Origin: Terfezia claveryi
Lineage: Eukaryota; Ascomycota; Pezizomycetes; Pezizales; Pezizaceae
NCBI GenBank assembly: GCA_015179025.1
Contig: WHUX01000004.1
Location: forward strand, 806,001-870,000
Direction of reading: 5' to 3'
Length of the DNA: 64,000 bases
The notes under the pieces were generated by a model, which saw only the letters and a program-made list of their open reading frames with translations, did no database searches and had not been told where the DNA came from. Position numbers and translations under genes: made by a program. Below are positions 44,871 through 54,577 of this stretch, piece after piece; position 1 is the stretch's first letter; the number at the start of each line of letters is the position of its first letter.

Positions 44871-46346
44871 ATGTCAACCCAAGCGAGCAAGCCAGACCCG
44901 GACTATAATTCGCTCATTCCTTCTGGAGGCCCTCCCATGAGCACCTGTACAGACTTGGCACTTCAAACGAACAAACTAGAGCCCAACAAGACCTCGCTCA
45001 GTGTGGCTCAAATTCCTCCCACGAGCACCAATACTGACATACAACCGGAATCTAGGCCTGTCAGGCTTGACCTACCGAAGGGCTTTGATAATGTCTGGCA
45101 ACTTTACAAGCCCGTCGTGGATGAGGCTCTACAACGGGTCCACCTGGCCCGCAATTATATAAATGCGAAAATCAATAGCATGGTGAAGCAAAAAATTGCC
45201 GATGGTGAATTATCCAGTGAAGCGTCCATTAAGTGTCAGAAATACTGCATTGCAGAATGCACTTTGAAGTACTGGGCCTCTGAATATCCCCGTTTTACCC
45301 GGCCAACGGAGGTTGTTGGGTCCTTTCGGAAGCTCCTCCCGGCCCCGATTAAGCTCTCGGATTTCACCATCGATTATCTGCTCATATTGATAGTTGATAT
45401 CGCAGCACCTGAGATCATGGAGGACCTCAGGCCCCTTGTTGTTCGTGACTTCGAGGATGGATGCTTCCAGCCAGCTAAGAAATCCATCAAACGCTCATAT
45501 ACTGGAGTAGCCTCATTTGTATTTGTTTATCAATGCTACCGGCCTGGCACATTCGAGGCCGAACCCAGGATGGACTACTACACGATTTCCATTGAGGTTA
45601 AGCACAAAGTTCAGGACGGTGTTCCAATTGTGAAGTTTAAAGCTACCGCTAACTGGACCCAAAACGTAATCGTCCTTGACAAAATGGGACATGAGATGCA
45701 ACAGTTTGTGGATGCCGCCAACGGGGTTATCCAGGATCTTCCAGACGACCTACTACTTACGGCACCGAACCAAGAGCAGTCTCTTACTATCGCAACTTCG
45801 AATTCTGCCATGGTTCCTCAAACTTTAACGGACAGGTCAGGCGCCGACGATAATCCGCTCACCGCTTCTGGAGTTCTTCTGACGAGCAACACTACAGCCT
45901 CAATACCTCAAACAAACTATCCAGAACCCCATACCACCGTGCAGCTGGCTCGAACTCCCGCCCCCCGTACTAGGCCAGAGCTGAACGAGGCTGTAGTCAA
46001 AGAAGATGGCATTACTCCCATCGTGGGGAGTGCTTCGGGTCATTCTATGGACAATTCGAATCTTAACCCTACGAAGAACCCTGCGAGGAATACGGAGGAG
46101 TTGCAGAAAGCTACAAAATGTGCGGGGCACACGCGAACAAGTCATATCGGGAGGTCTAGGAGTTTTGGAAGAAACTCAAAGGAAATCGTCCAAACAGAAC
46201 CGAAGGACATGGCTATGCAAGATAATTTCGATACAGAACGACTTAATCATGTGGGGCCCGAGCAAAAAAACCATGATAAAGAAAGGAGTCCGAGGAAAAA
46301 GCTCAAGTCCGTGAAAAGTTCCCAATTCGAGGGGGCAACCAGATAA
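44871..46346 (+). CDS. uncharacterised fungal protein with internal duplication
   Basis: The first ATG is at 44871 (MSTQASKPDPDYNSLIPSGG); the frame is open back past 44811 but without ATG, so an upstream exon cannot be excluded (a CTATCACAG acceptor lies near 44770). The product is 491 aa. Residues about 60-300 are globular-looking: LPKGFDNVWQLYKPVVDEAL, QKYCIAECTLKYWASEYPRF and ATANWTQNVIVLDKMGHEMQ. The flanks are Thr/Pro/Asn-rich, and the C-terminal 110 residues are basic with clustered Lys/Arg (RSPRKKLKSVKSSQ), suggesting nuclear targeting. The N-terminal segment is repeated after the globular part (SNSAM..Q....D.N.L..SG). No family was recognised. Confidence 0.6.
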   Translation: MSTQASKPDPDYNSLIPSGGPPMSTCTDLALQTNKLEPNKTSLSVAQIPPTSTNTDIQPESRPVRLDLPKGFDNVWQLYKPVVDEALQRVHLARNYINAKINSMVKQKIADGELSSEASIKCQKYCIAECTLKYWASEYPRFTRPTEVVGSFRKLLPAPIKLSDFTIDYLLILIVDIAAPEIMEDLRPLVVRDFEDGCFQPAKKSIKRSYTGVASFVFVYQCYRPGTFEAEPRMDYYTISIEVKHKVQDGVPIVKFKATANWTQNVIVLDKMGHEMQQFVDAANGVIQDLPDDLLLTAPNQEQSLTIATSNSAMVPQTLTDRSGADDNPLTASGVLLTSNTTASIPQTNYPEPHTTVQLARTPAPRTRPELNEAVVKEDGITPIVGSASGHSMDNSNLNPTKNPARNTEELQKATKCAGHTRTSHIGRSRSFGRNSKEIVQTEPKDMAMQDNFDTERLNHVGPEQKNHDKERSPRKKLKSVKSSQFEGATR

Positions 46347-49033
46347 GCGATGTCGGCACTGGAGTAAACTAGTTTTGTTTGAATGTATGTACAGCACGTA
46401 CTCTAACATTCCCAAAATGGATTTTTGGCTAACATGACATGTGCGGATTCAGTTTCGTGGAGGCGAGAATACAGTAAAAGCTTTGAAATTGGTATGAGTG
46501 GGCAAAACTTGTGCGCGGGGAATATCCGAATTCGGCCTGATCAGCAGCACCTCTAGATGTCATGAATTAGTCAGTCATTGTTTTTATTTTAGGTCAGATA
46601 GCATCAGATGGCGAGATTGCCGTCAACGAGGTTGATAATTGAGACCCTACAAGCGATTCTATTCTGATTCATTCTATAGTCCACCAACATTGATAACCCT
46701 TCATTTCGGACCTTTAATTCGCCTGTTGTTCTTTAAGATTTACTTTTACATGCGAGATCTTGATTATCTGCTCTTTTATGCAACACTATTTGCTTTCATA
46801 TGCGAGATTATTTGCATTTATCTCCAAGTTTATTGATACTGTTCATCCGATGTTACTGAAGATCTGATCATTTTACTTTCACATGAATTTATTTACTTCT
46901 GCTTCCAATGTCCCCGTACATATCCGCCGGACCGGCAGATATGAGTAATGAGTACTTATTTATAAAATAAACTTGCCGGGTATTATTGCAAACCAAGGCA
47001 GAATCAAAGGGGTAGCCAGGGCACCTAGCTAGGCTAGTATTTAAGGATACAATAATATAATGTTTTGAGTGGTCTGAAGTTATTGACTAAAGCACTGACT
47101 TTTCTTTAAAAATGAAGACAGTTGCATCCGTTGTTGGAATGAGGTTGATGAGTATGGATTTTCTCTTCTTTTTGTCTAGGAGCAATCGAACATTGCTTGG
47201 TAAAATAATTGTATGGGCCTTTGTAAGTACTTTTATATTTCATATTTAAAATGGGCTCAAGAAATGTGAAGATTATACCTCTAGATATGATTTTCCACTC
47301 TATTCGGTGTTTGGGAAAGGAAGTAACTTTTACCAATTTTTGGAAATAGCTCCGTTTTGACGTGTAAGAGCCCACTTATCTTGGTGTAGAGCCGCTGAGC
47401 ACACAAGGGATATGATCTCGGATCCACTGGTAGGTATCCTGAAGTCGATATTCCGATTCATCCACAAAAACGCAACTGGAAACCGCGGAAAACATTTGTG
47501 TGCGCCGAACGATAATTTATTCGAAGCTCATTGGAGGACAGAGGGTAGCCGTTAGGGGAGTTAGCAGCCAACATAGGAAGGAGTGTGTGTGTGTGTGGGG
47601 GGGGTGTTTACAAGCCCACCATCCAAAGCTGATTGAAAGAAGCCAATTTAAAAAAGTGGCGGGCAGCTCAGTGACGATATCTGAGCTAGCTGTAGCCGAT
47701 GCCGTACGGCGTTTATTGCTCCTTTAGACTAATGTCAATGAGAGCAACTAGGCTGAGTGTTTGACTATCTTTAATAATATTACCTTGAACAGGGAAGGGA
47801 GAATTATATGCTCGATTGATGTGCACTCTGGGGCGTGATATCTACTGGGGGAATCAGTACCAGACTATCTAAAGGTCCACATATCTACTAAAAGAATATA
47901 CATACTCGCGTTCTTTCTTTTGTAACGGCTTCCTGGAGCGTCTCATAGGCTTACACTTTCGGACACTATGCAATCATTGAGACGCCACAGAAAGAGTACC
48001 TACATTGAGAGATACATATGAAGATCTAAAACCCTCTTCCATAGTAGGTACATGAGTTTTAAGTTTTAATTATTCTCAACCTTGTACTGTGGGAATATCA
48101 CGTAGGTACTGATCCATAGGTTGGAACTCTAGCTGGCGCTCGGGAGCAGCCCACTGGAGTTGCGGACATAACGAAAATGAATCGTAGGTAGTACTTAGGG
48201 TAGGAAAGTAAGTAAACCAGTAGAAAACCAAGGGCAGGTATTGTAACATATTGATATTGGGGAATGAATAAATCTCCCAATCTCGGATCTCAGCTGGGCT
48301 TTTAAACTATGAATACGGTGCTCAACATCGACGAACTGCCCACCCCAGATTAATATTTTATGTCAGACCTATTATCTCTCATCAGATTTTTTTACCAAAT
48401 CCAGTAATTAAATTAATTGCCCTTGAGGGGCATAGTAGGCAGTGGCAGTCACTTGCTAATTTCAATTGAGATTAACAAGTAACAAATGACCACCCCTTGT
48501 GCAATTCTAATTGCCATTTATCTCGTTTTCCCCAAATGCCTTGAACAACCCAATGTGGTTTCTTAATGAAACGCATTATACAGATCATTGAGCTGCTTAT
48601 ACATGGTACTATCTCTAGATTCTATGGATGATCTATGATCTATTTGAGCTATATCAACAGATATCTCATCGTTTATGTAGCTATTGTGGACATAAGGTTA
48701 GAGGGGTTGGAGAGGTTGGAGAGCTATGTTGCACTGGAGAATATATGGTTCTTGTCTTGAGATATTGGATTGTTTTTAGATGTTGGGTTAAGAGAGGTCT
48801 TTAGATCTTTGAATTTTGTGGTTTTTGGATCATATGGTGAGGTTGTCAGGTTTGTCCCATGACTATTGCGTTGAAGACAATTTCAATCTCAATTCTTGTC
48901 GTGAATACACTCGAGAGTGCCGTTCAATTGTATTTGTTATTGGGAGACTGACCAATCTGAGTGGGCGCCGTTGCCAAGGTGCTTGCTACTGTAACCGGTA
49001 CAATCTCCGGATTGCAATTACCACGTGACCACC
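46347..49033. other. intergenic, no gene seen
   Basis: AT-rich; a (GT)n plus G run at about 47583-47607; a tail-like GAGTAATGAGTACTTATT at 46940-46960 that could be an old LINE end. No supported open frame. Confidence 0.5.
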
Positions 49034-49877
49034 CCTTTTTTTTTTTTTTATTTAAAATACTTGTTACTCCTATGCGGCCCCATCAGGGGGGCCATGAGGA
49101 GCCACCCAGAAACCCGGGTGGATTCAAGGTTAAGGCAAGTTAATCTGCCAGACCCGCGCGAACTAAATACACAAATAGCTGACACTTATACTGAGAAAAT
49201 GAGGCCCCATGCTGTCATTGACGGACGAGCCGATGACCCGGAAGGCCTAACTGGGCCTCGGTTTGAACTGATTGAACTTCAAAGAAACTCGTGAAAACTT
49301 GGACTGAAAGCAGAAGTGCTGAGCTTGGAAGAACTTGAGAAATAAAATAAAGGCCTGGCGAAACAGCTGAGCCCGTTCGAACGGACGCCGGGGCCATCGG
49401 GGGAATTAGAAATATCCATTCATGCTAGGATGGGCTGGCCTTAGTTGGCTGGTAGCACTCACGAGTCTCCTTAACACGTTTTTCTCACACATGAAGTTTT
49501 TCATATTTCTCTCCTTCCTTCATGTTTTACACAATTTCTTAGACACTGGCCCTCGTCAGGCCTCTCTAGGTCATCTGCTATCGCGGTTAATGACAGCAGG
49601 GGGGCCCTCTTCCATGTATCTATCTTTTGCTTTGCGCGCGCCGGACCTGGCAGATTAACTTGCCTTGTCCTGAATCCACCTGGGTTTCCTGGTGGCTCTT
49701 CATGGTCCCCCTACTGGGACCGAATAAGAGTAACAAGTATTTAAAAAAAAAAAAAAGAGCCCGTTCGAACCAATGAAACTCGTGAACCGTGACCTGAGAC
49801 CCCATACTGTCATTAACGGATGAGCCGGTGACCCGAGGGCCTGATTGAGCCCCAAAACATGAACTGAAGAACGGTGA
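49034..49877 (-). mobile_element. 5'-truncated LINE 3'UTR, minus strand, interrupted by a nested copy
   Basis: Poly(T) at 49036-49049 marks the 3' end. The element is bounded by ACGTGACCACC at 49023-49033 and 49878-49888. Read on the minus strand it is LINE 3' untranslated sequence containing two diverged versions of a block (…CGGGTCATCGGCTC..CGT.AATGACAG…), then GTCTGGCAGATTAACTTGCC and the terminal AACAAGTATTTT. A younger plus-strand copy sits inside it (49383-49756). Excluding that, about 456 bp of LINE remain. Confidence 0.7.
49383..49756 (+). mobile_element. nested 5'-truncated LINE, plus strand, 14-bp TSD
   Basis: Flanked by GAGCCCGTTCGAAC at 49369-49382 and 49757-49770. It ends CAAGTATTT followed by A14. 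The body holds the family 3'UTR (GGCCCTCGTCAGGCC, TTAATGACAGCAGGG, GGCAGATTAACTTGCC, AATCCACCTGGGTTTCC). It is younger than its host copy. Confidence 0.8.
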
Positions 49878-49944
49878 ACGTGACCACCACAAGTGGGTAC
49901 GCCAGGCATATGCTGCCCGTGGGCGCCGATTACCGCGAGCGGCC

Positions 49945-49972
49945 GAGTATTTAAAAAAAAAAAAAAAAAAAA
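49945..49972 (+). mobile_element. minimal LINE insertion: 8-nt terminus plus poly(A)
   Basis: ACCGCGAGCGGCC at 49932-49944 is repeated exactly at 49973-49985. Between the repeats lies only GAGTATTT followed by about 20 A. GAGTATTT matches the terminal bases of other copies here, so this is best read as target-primed insertion with extreme 5' truncation. Confidence 0.75.
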
Positions 49973-50170
49973 ACCGCGAGCGGCCCAAAACATATAGGTA
50001 TACTACCATCATCCACGCACGCAAGTATCATATAATGCATACCTGGATTCTACGCTCGCACAGCTCTTTGCATCTATAATTCGTGTTAAGATGGGACCCG
50101 AGTCTTGACACAAGAAGGTAACAGCCTCGATTTCAGCTTCAAGGCGCATATAAAAGAATGTACCAAAAGG

Positions 50171-50410
50171 CCTCTAAAGATTGACAACCTGCTCAGTCAG
50201 ATCTGCAACAGTAACAGGAGGGATTGGCGCTCTCTTTATTCACGGGTATGATCAGGCACCCAGTACAGCGGCCAAGACCCACTAGTCATAGTAGATTCCC
50301 CGACACCATATCGAGAAACTGATGACGAATACGTCAACAAACTCAGGAAGCACTGAGTAAAAACAGCTAACAGCTCAGAGCCAGGCCCAGACGGGGTATC
50401 ATGGACCCAA
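50171..50410 (+). mobile_element. LINE reverse-transcriptase linker fragment
   Basis: The plus strand reads DTPYRETDDEYVNKLRKH, a stop, then VKTANSSEPGPDGVSW. The ending corresponds to the SSAPGPDGI block that opens non-LTR reverse transcriptases. Downstream RT motifs are missing, so it is a broken copy. Confidence 0.5.
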
Positions 50411-50781
50411 ACTCGGAAAAATCCAAGTGTCTGGCCTATTGGGCTGCGGAGTCCATCCTATGATGGAAATGACTTCCGTGAATAAACTGTGCTCGAAGGG
50501 GGACCGTGAAGTCTTTGGTTTTAGGTATAAGTAGATCAGGCTCGCCAGCCGTTTCAGGTGTGCACCGGGTGTTGTGGAGGATCTTTTTTCCTTCTGGTGG
50601 ATTGTTGGAGGAGTGTTCGGCTCGTGCCTTGACGCCATGTGTGAGGCCGCGAGTGAGACCTACGGACAAAGCCAGGTGGACGAAGCCTGTAGCATGAGCT
50701 ATGTGTGTATATTTTGTGATGATGATGATGAGAACTCTCCCTCTCTCCCCGGAAGCTTAAGGCTTCCCTGGGATGCGCTAA

Positions 50782-50900
50782 TTTTTTTTTTTTTTTTTTA
50801 AAAAATACTCAAATAGTTTCTTACCACCGGCAACTCTCTGGTAGGTGCTTTTCACACGAGCCAGGGGGTTCCACACAAGGTGAAACCTGTCCAGTGGAAA
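50782..50900 (-). mobile_element. short poly(A) retroelement of a different tail type, 12-bp TSD
   Basis: GGGATGCGCTAA occurs at 50770-50781 and 50901-50912. The 119 bp between start with T18 and, on the minus strand, carry CACCTTGTGTGGAACCCCC, GGTGGTAAGAAACT and the end GAGTATTTTTT(A)n. The body differs from the other LINE tails, so this is a second LINE or a SINE that shares the terminal GAGTATTT. Confidence 0.7.
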
Positions 50901-50984
50901 GGGATGCGCTAAGCTCTAACTCTAAACTAAGCTACTTCCATTTGACGCCCACGCAGGGCGTCCATCTCAACTATGCTAGGGCGA

Positions 50985-51750
50985 CTATCTAGGTCGTGAT
51001 AAAGGGTCGACGTTTACCATTTCTTTCCCCGGTCGGTAAAGTATCTGGATGGAGTCGATGAACGGTGCCAGCAGCATCTGGAATTTGTTGATTCTAGTGC
51101 TATCACCATCACCCCCACCTGGACCCTCATCCCCACCCCCACCCGCACCCACACCCACTGCACCACTCGCACCCCCGTACCCCCGTTTCCACTTCTGCTT
51201 TGCAGAAGCATATCCCACATTCTCAACCTTTCCTCCGCCCACGCCTCCTCCAACGCTTTCCCCTCCGCCGCCCTGGCCTCCTCCCACGCTTTCCTCTCCA
51301 CCGCCCTGGCCTCCTCCCACGCTTTCCTCTCCTCCGCCCTGTCCCGTCGCACGTCCCCTAACTCAATTAGGAGCTGGGAGGACAGAGGCGGGCGTGGGCT
51401 TCCTGATCTTCCTCACTGCCCAGCTTATCAAACCGTCCCAGAACCTGGTATATATTGGGTTCAGGGCCACCACGCAAAGTCCGCACCAAGCATCACTTGG
51501 TAGTTGCATCGTGGGTGAGGTTGATTTCGGAGTGTCACAGTCAGGAGCCTGGATCGGTTCAGGGGAAGGGAGCGGAGAGCAAACGGGCTCATAATCTGGG
51601 GGAGGTGGGCAGATTTCCCAGATTTGGTAGTCGGCCTCCCTACCTGCTCGCTCCCAGACCCCCAGAGGGGTCCGTACCTGCCCATTCTGGAAACCCAAGG
51701 TCGTTCCCAATCTGGAGTGCAACGGCTGGCTTGCGCTGCTTTTTTGTCAT
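50985..51750 (-). pseudogene. Ty3/gypsy remnant: gag start fused to RNase H end
   Basis: On the minus strand, ATG at 51750 begins MTKKQRKPAVALQIGND, then the frame shifts to a Pro-rich gag-like segment (PSPEPIQAPDCDTPKSTSPT; PSDAWCGLCVVALNP). A coiled-coil segment from 33-bp repeats follows. Then, abruptly, comes INKFQMLLAPFIDSIQILYR followed by PGKEMVNVDPLSR, the block closing the gypsy-type RNase H region, with a stop near 50985. Protease, most of RT and integrase are missing. This is an internal-deletion derivative with several frame breaks; no LTRs were delineated. Confidence 0.6.
51244..51342. repeat. 33-bp tandem repeat in the gag-like coiled coil
   Basis: Three units (51244-51276, 51277-51309, 51310-51342) of the type CCTCCTCCCACGCTTTCCTC encode an 11-residue repeat (ERKAWEEARA type) on the minus strand. 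Confidence 0.85.
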
Positions 51751-52244
51751 GGTATAACCGGATCTAGTAGTTAATCAGTAGTCTGGTTAATCTGGTAGCA
51801 GTGGCAGAAATACTAGATTTGTGTGTTGTCAGGAGAGGGGCATATACCAGGTGGCCGGCGATAGGACTATACTTACTTGTACTTTATGCGGCTGAAGCTT
51901 AACTTGCCGAATGCGTTCACGTGGTTGCATCAGGCCCATACGCTTGTCCCATTGCATCGACGTTTTGCAGACTGTTGAGGAATTACCTTACGTACTAGTA
52001 TTGAATGTAGCAAGGATGTTGGCACCGGCAGAGGGTTGTGTTGTGTTGAGGTTGTCGAAGAGGGGACGGGAAGTAAGAAAGGATACGAAAGTTAGGGAGG
52101 CTGTGGGCTAAGCGTATTGTGGGCCAAGGTTGCCATGGCAATCACGAAGAGGGGGTTATTTCTCGACTAGCCTTAAAGGCGGAGGAGTCGGACATGCTAA
52201 CCGTTCTGTGAGATTCACGAGCAGCAATACAGGCGATCAGTAAT

Positions 52245-52790
52245 ATGAGTAGGGGTGTACGTCCCGAGGTCAAACATCGAGGTGGAGATCAAAGCTTGCC
52301 TTACGCAGTCGCAGACAGAAAGGACTGCATGTTCACCTGGGTTAGAGGCCACTTGGGAATTGAGGGTAACGAAAAGGCAGACAGCAGGGCGGCATTCGAG
52401 TCGCATCTAGGCGAGGTAAGAGGCTCTACGGGGACAGCTACCGAAGGAGGCCTTCGGGCAGCCTCCAAAGCCATCCGAAAGGAACCCAGATCCAAAGCGG
52501 GATTCAGGTGTGAATGGGGCCATCAGGCACTCTCGGCTTACAAATGGATGCGAATTGGCAGAGCTGACCCCAGGGCATGCGAGTGTGGTCATCCAATGGA
52601 GGACGGACAACATATCACCTTCGCCTGCACACGATTCAGACGTTATGAGAACCAGCCTTATGGGGAGCAGGGGTTGCTGACAATACGGAGTGGAGAAAGG
52701 AGGGGGAGGAATCTTTTGAGGCCACGGAGGCCTTTTTCAACTACATATATCACGAGTTCACCTAGCTCCTTTTCATGGTGGCTTAAGTAG
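52245..52790 (+). mobile_element. LINE ORF2 C-terminus: RNase H and terminal zinc knuckle
   Basis: The open frame contains FTWVRGHLGIEGNEKAD, the closing RNase H block with its catalytic Asp, and then CECGHPMEDGQHITFACTRF, the Cys/His knuckle found at the end of Tad1-like fungal LINEs. After about 52660 the frame shifts relative to the parallel copy at 53.3-53.5 kb (shared GAGGAAGGAGGGGGA...TTTTGAGGC..C.GAGGCCTT). Endonuclease and reverse transcriptase are not attached. It is a truncated, probably dead copy. Confidence 0.75.
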
Positions 52791-53059
52791 CAAAGGCAAA
52801 TACTATAGCGGGGTGTGACCGCATAGTTCTCTACTGTTGGTAACAAGATTGGCAGTAACTGGGTCTGGTCCAGTATAAGTTATGGAAAGAGGGTAACGCC
52901 GTGAGTATGTCCCATAGTGAAACTGAGAACTAGTAGGGACGCGATGGTGAAGTTGGGGCATGGTATTCCTCCTATGACCTAAGTTACCTGGACAGGCCAT
53001 TACAGCTCCATGGGGCAGTGAAGCGCTTGCTGAGCCCTTGTCATCCGCTGCTAATACCT

Positions 53060-53790
53060 CCGAGGGGGCACGAAAGTGGTAAGGGCAAATTGTGCCCTAG
53101 GCCGCAAATACAATGTTGACCACCTGCAGCAATGCAGGACGGACTTCATACCAACAGGACATGTCCTGCTGGAAGACCTCCCCGTTTGTGGTAAGAAGGT
53201 GCGAGTGGGGTCGTCAGGCACTGTCGGCTTACACTTGGTTGCGAACAGACCGTGGCCCTCATAAAGCTGGCTACGCCGCGTTGGCAAGGTAGACCCCGAG
53301 GCATGTGTATACGGATATCCAACGGAGACCGGGGAACACATTACATTTGAGTGTCCTCGCTTTAGACGCATCAGATTAGCCCTCTTGGGGGACAAACCTA
53401 GCTAACAAGCCAGAGTGGAGGAAGGAGGGGGACGAGTCTTTTGAGGCAACAGAGGCCTTCGTTAATCTCATCTATCACGAGCTCACCTAGGCTACGTCAT
53501 TTTCAGAATTTTGAGTAGATTCCACTTTTTACGAGTTTCTTTATCAGTTTTATTAGGTTTCACTTTTCACGAGTTCATTTTAGGACGAGGCTCAGTCAGG
53601 CCCTCGGGTCATCGGTTTATCCGTTAATGACAGCATGGCGCCTCGTTCCGTTTATTTATTTGTATTTAGCTCGCACGGGTTTGGCAGATTAACCTGCCTC
53701 ATCCCTGAATCCACCCGGGTTTCCCGGTGGCTCCTCATGGTTCCCCTAATGGGACCGCATAGGAGTAACAAGTATTTTTTTTTAAAAAAA
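53060..53790 (+). mobile_element. second LINE 3' end with full 3'UTR and poly(A)
   Basis: Degraded RNase H-distal coding (VDPEACVYGYPTETGEHITF, ECPRF at about 53291-53370; FEATEAFVNLIYHELT near 53440-53488) is followed by the family 3'UTR (GGCCCTCGGGTCATCGG, TTAATGACAGCATGG, GGCAGATTAACCTGCC, CACCCGGGTTTCCCGGTGG) and AACAAGTATTTTTTTTTAAAAAAAA at 53767-53791. It gives the most complete view of the element's 3' end in this window. Confidence 0.7.
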
Positions 53791-53898
53791 AGGCACAGAT
53801 GGTGTGAGTTACCGGCTACCTACTGGTTGGCACAACACCCTCCGTTAACTAGACTACTCAAACTCATTCAGGACTGCGACCTACCAAAATACCAACGA

Positions 53899-54008
53899 GC
53901 AGATTAACTTGCCTTGTCTTGAATCCACCTGGGTTTCCGGGTGGCTCCTCATGGTCCCCTTACTGTAGCGAGTCTGAGTAATGAGTATTAAAAAAAAAAA
54001 AAAAAAAG
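53899..54008 (+). mobile_element. 110-bp LINE tail, 9-bp TSD
   Basis: TACCAACGA flanks it at 53890-53898 and 54009-54017. The insert starts GCAGATTAACTTGCC and ends GAGTATT(A)n, so truncation fell in the last 100 bp of the element. Confidence 0.75.
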
Positions 54009-54120
54009 TACCAACGACTATGCACCAGCCTCATCCCCTAGCGGAAGGACTGCGCCACTCGATTCAAGACGATGTGGATAGGGACGCAGTAGAGGCCTTT
54101 TTCAAATTCGTGTTCACCAT

Positions 54121-54257
54121 TTTTTTTTTATTTTTTTATTTTTTTATTTTTTATAAAATACTTGTTACTCCTATGCGGCCCCATCAGGGGGGCCTTGAGG
54201 AGCCACCCAGAAACCCGGGTGGATTCAAGGGTAAGGCAAGTTATTCTGCCAGACCCT
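54121..54257 (-). mobile_element. 137-bp LINE tail, minus strand, 12-bp TSD
   Basis: CGTGTTCACCAT (54109-54120) and CGTGTACACCAT (54258-54269) flank it with one mismatch. It opens with a long T-rich run (54121-54153, with interspersed A) and ends at GGCAAGTTATTCTGCCAGACC. A further, more diverged tail-like segment lies at 54374-54460. Confidence 0.7.
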
Positions 54258-54526
54258 CGTGTACACCATACTTCGTTGAAAGAGACACTCAGACAGAGAC
54301 ATCATTATTGTCATATCGCATCTCACCACCTGTCATTATTTTCCATTATCATTTACACTTACATTATACATAGATTAACTCGCTTGATCTTGATTCCACT
54401 CGGGCTTCCGGGTGGCTTTTCATACCGTCTCGAAGGATGGTGCATACGAGTCACTGAGTTTTTTCTTAGAGAAAAATCCATTCGTAATGTATCTTTGAGC
54501 TCCTCTGTATGTAAAAGACATTAGTA

Positions 54527-54570
54527 CAGCATGTGACGGGGTAGTGCAACACGACAGGGATATGCAACAC
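54527..54570 (+). repeat. left terminal inverted repeat of the pogo-type element
   Basis: 44 bp starting CAGCATGTGACGGGG and ending ATATGCAACAC. It matches the complement of 56671-56714 at 41 of 44 positions. Confidence 0.9.
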
Positions 54571-54577
54571 TTCCGGA

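Noticed and set aside
49620..50024. Frames of 97-134 aa rich in Phe runs
   Set aside because: They are translations of poly(A/T) tails of LINE insertions.
51049..51594. 181-aa plus Pro-rich ORF
   Set aside because: Complement of the gag-like coiled-coil repeat on the minus strand; the Pro-rich run is an artefact of the 33-bp repeat.
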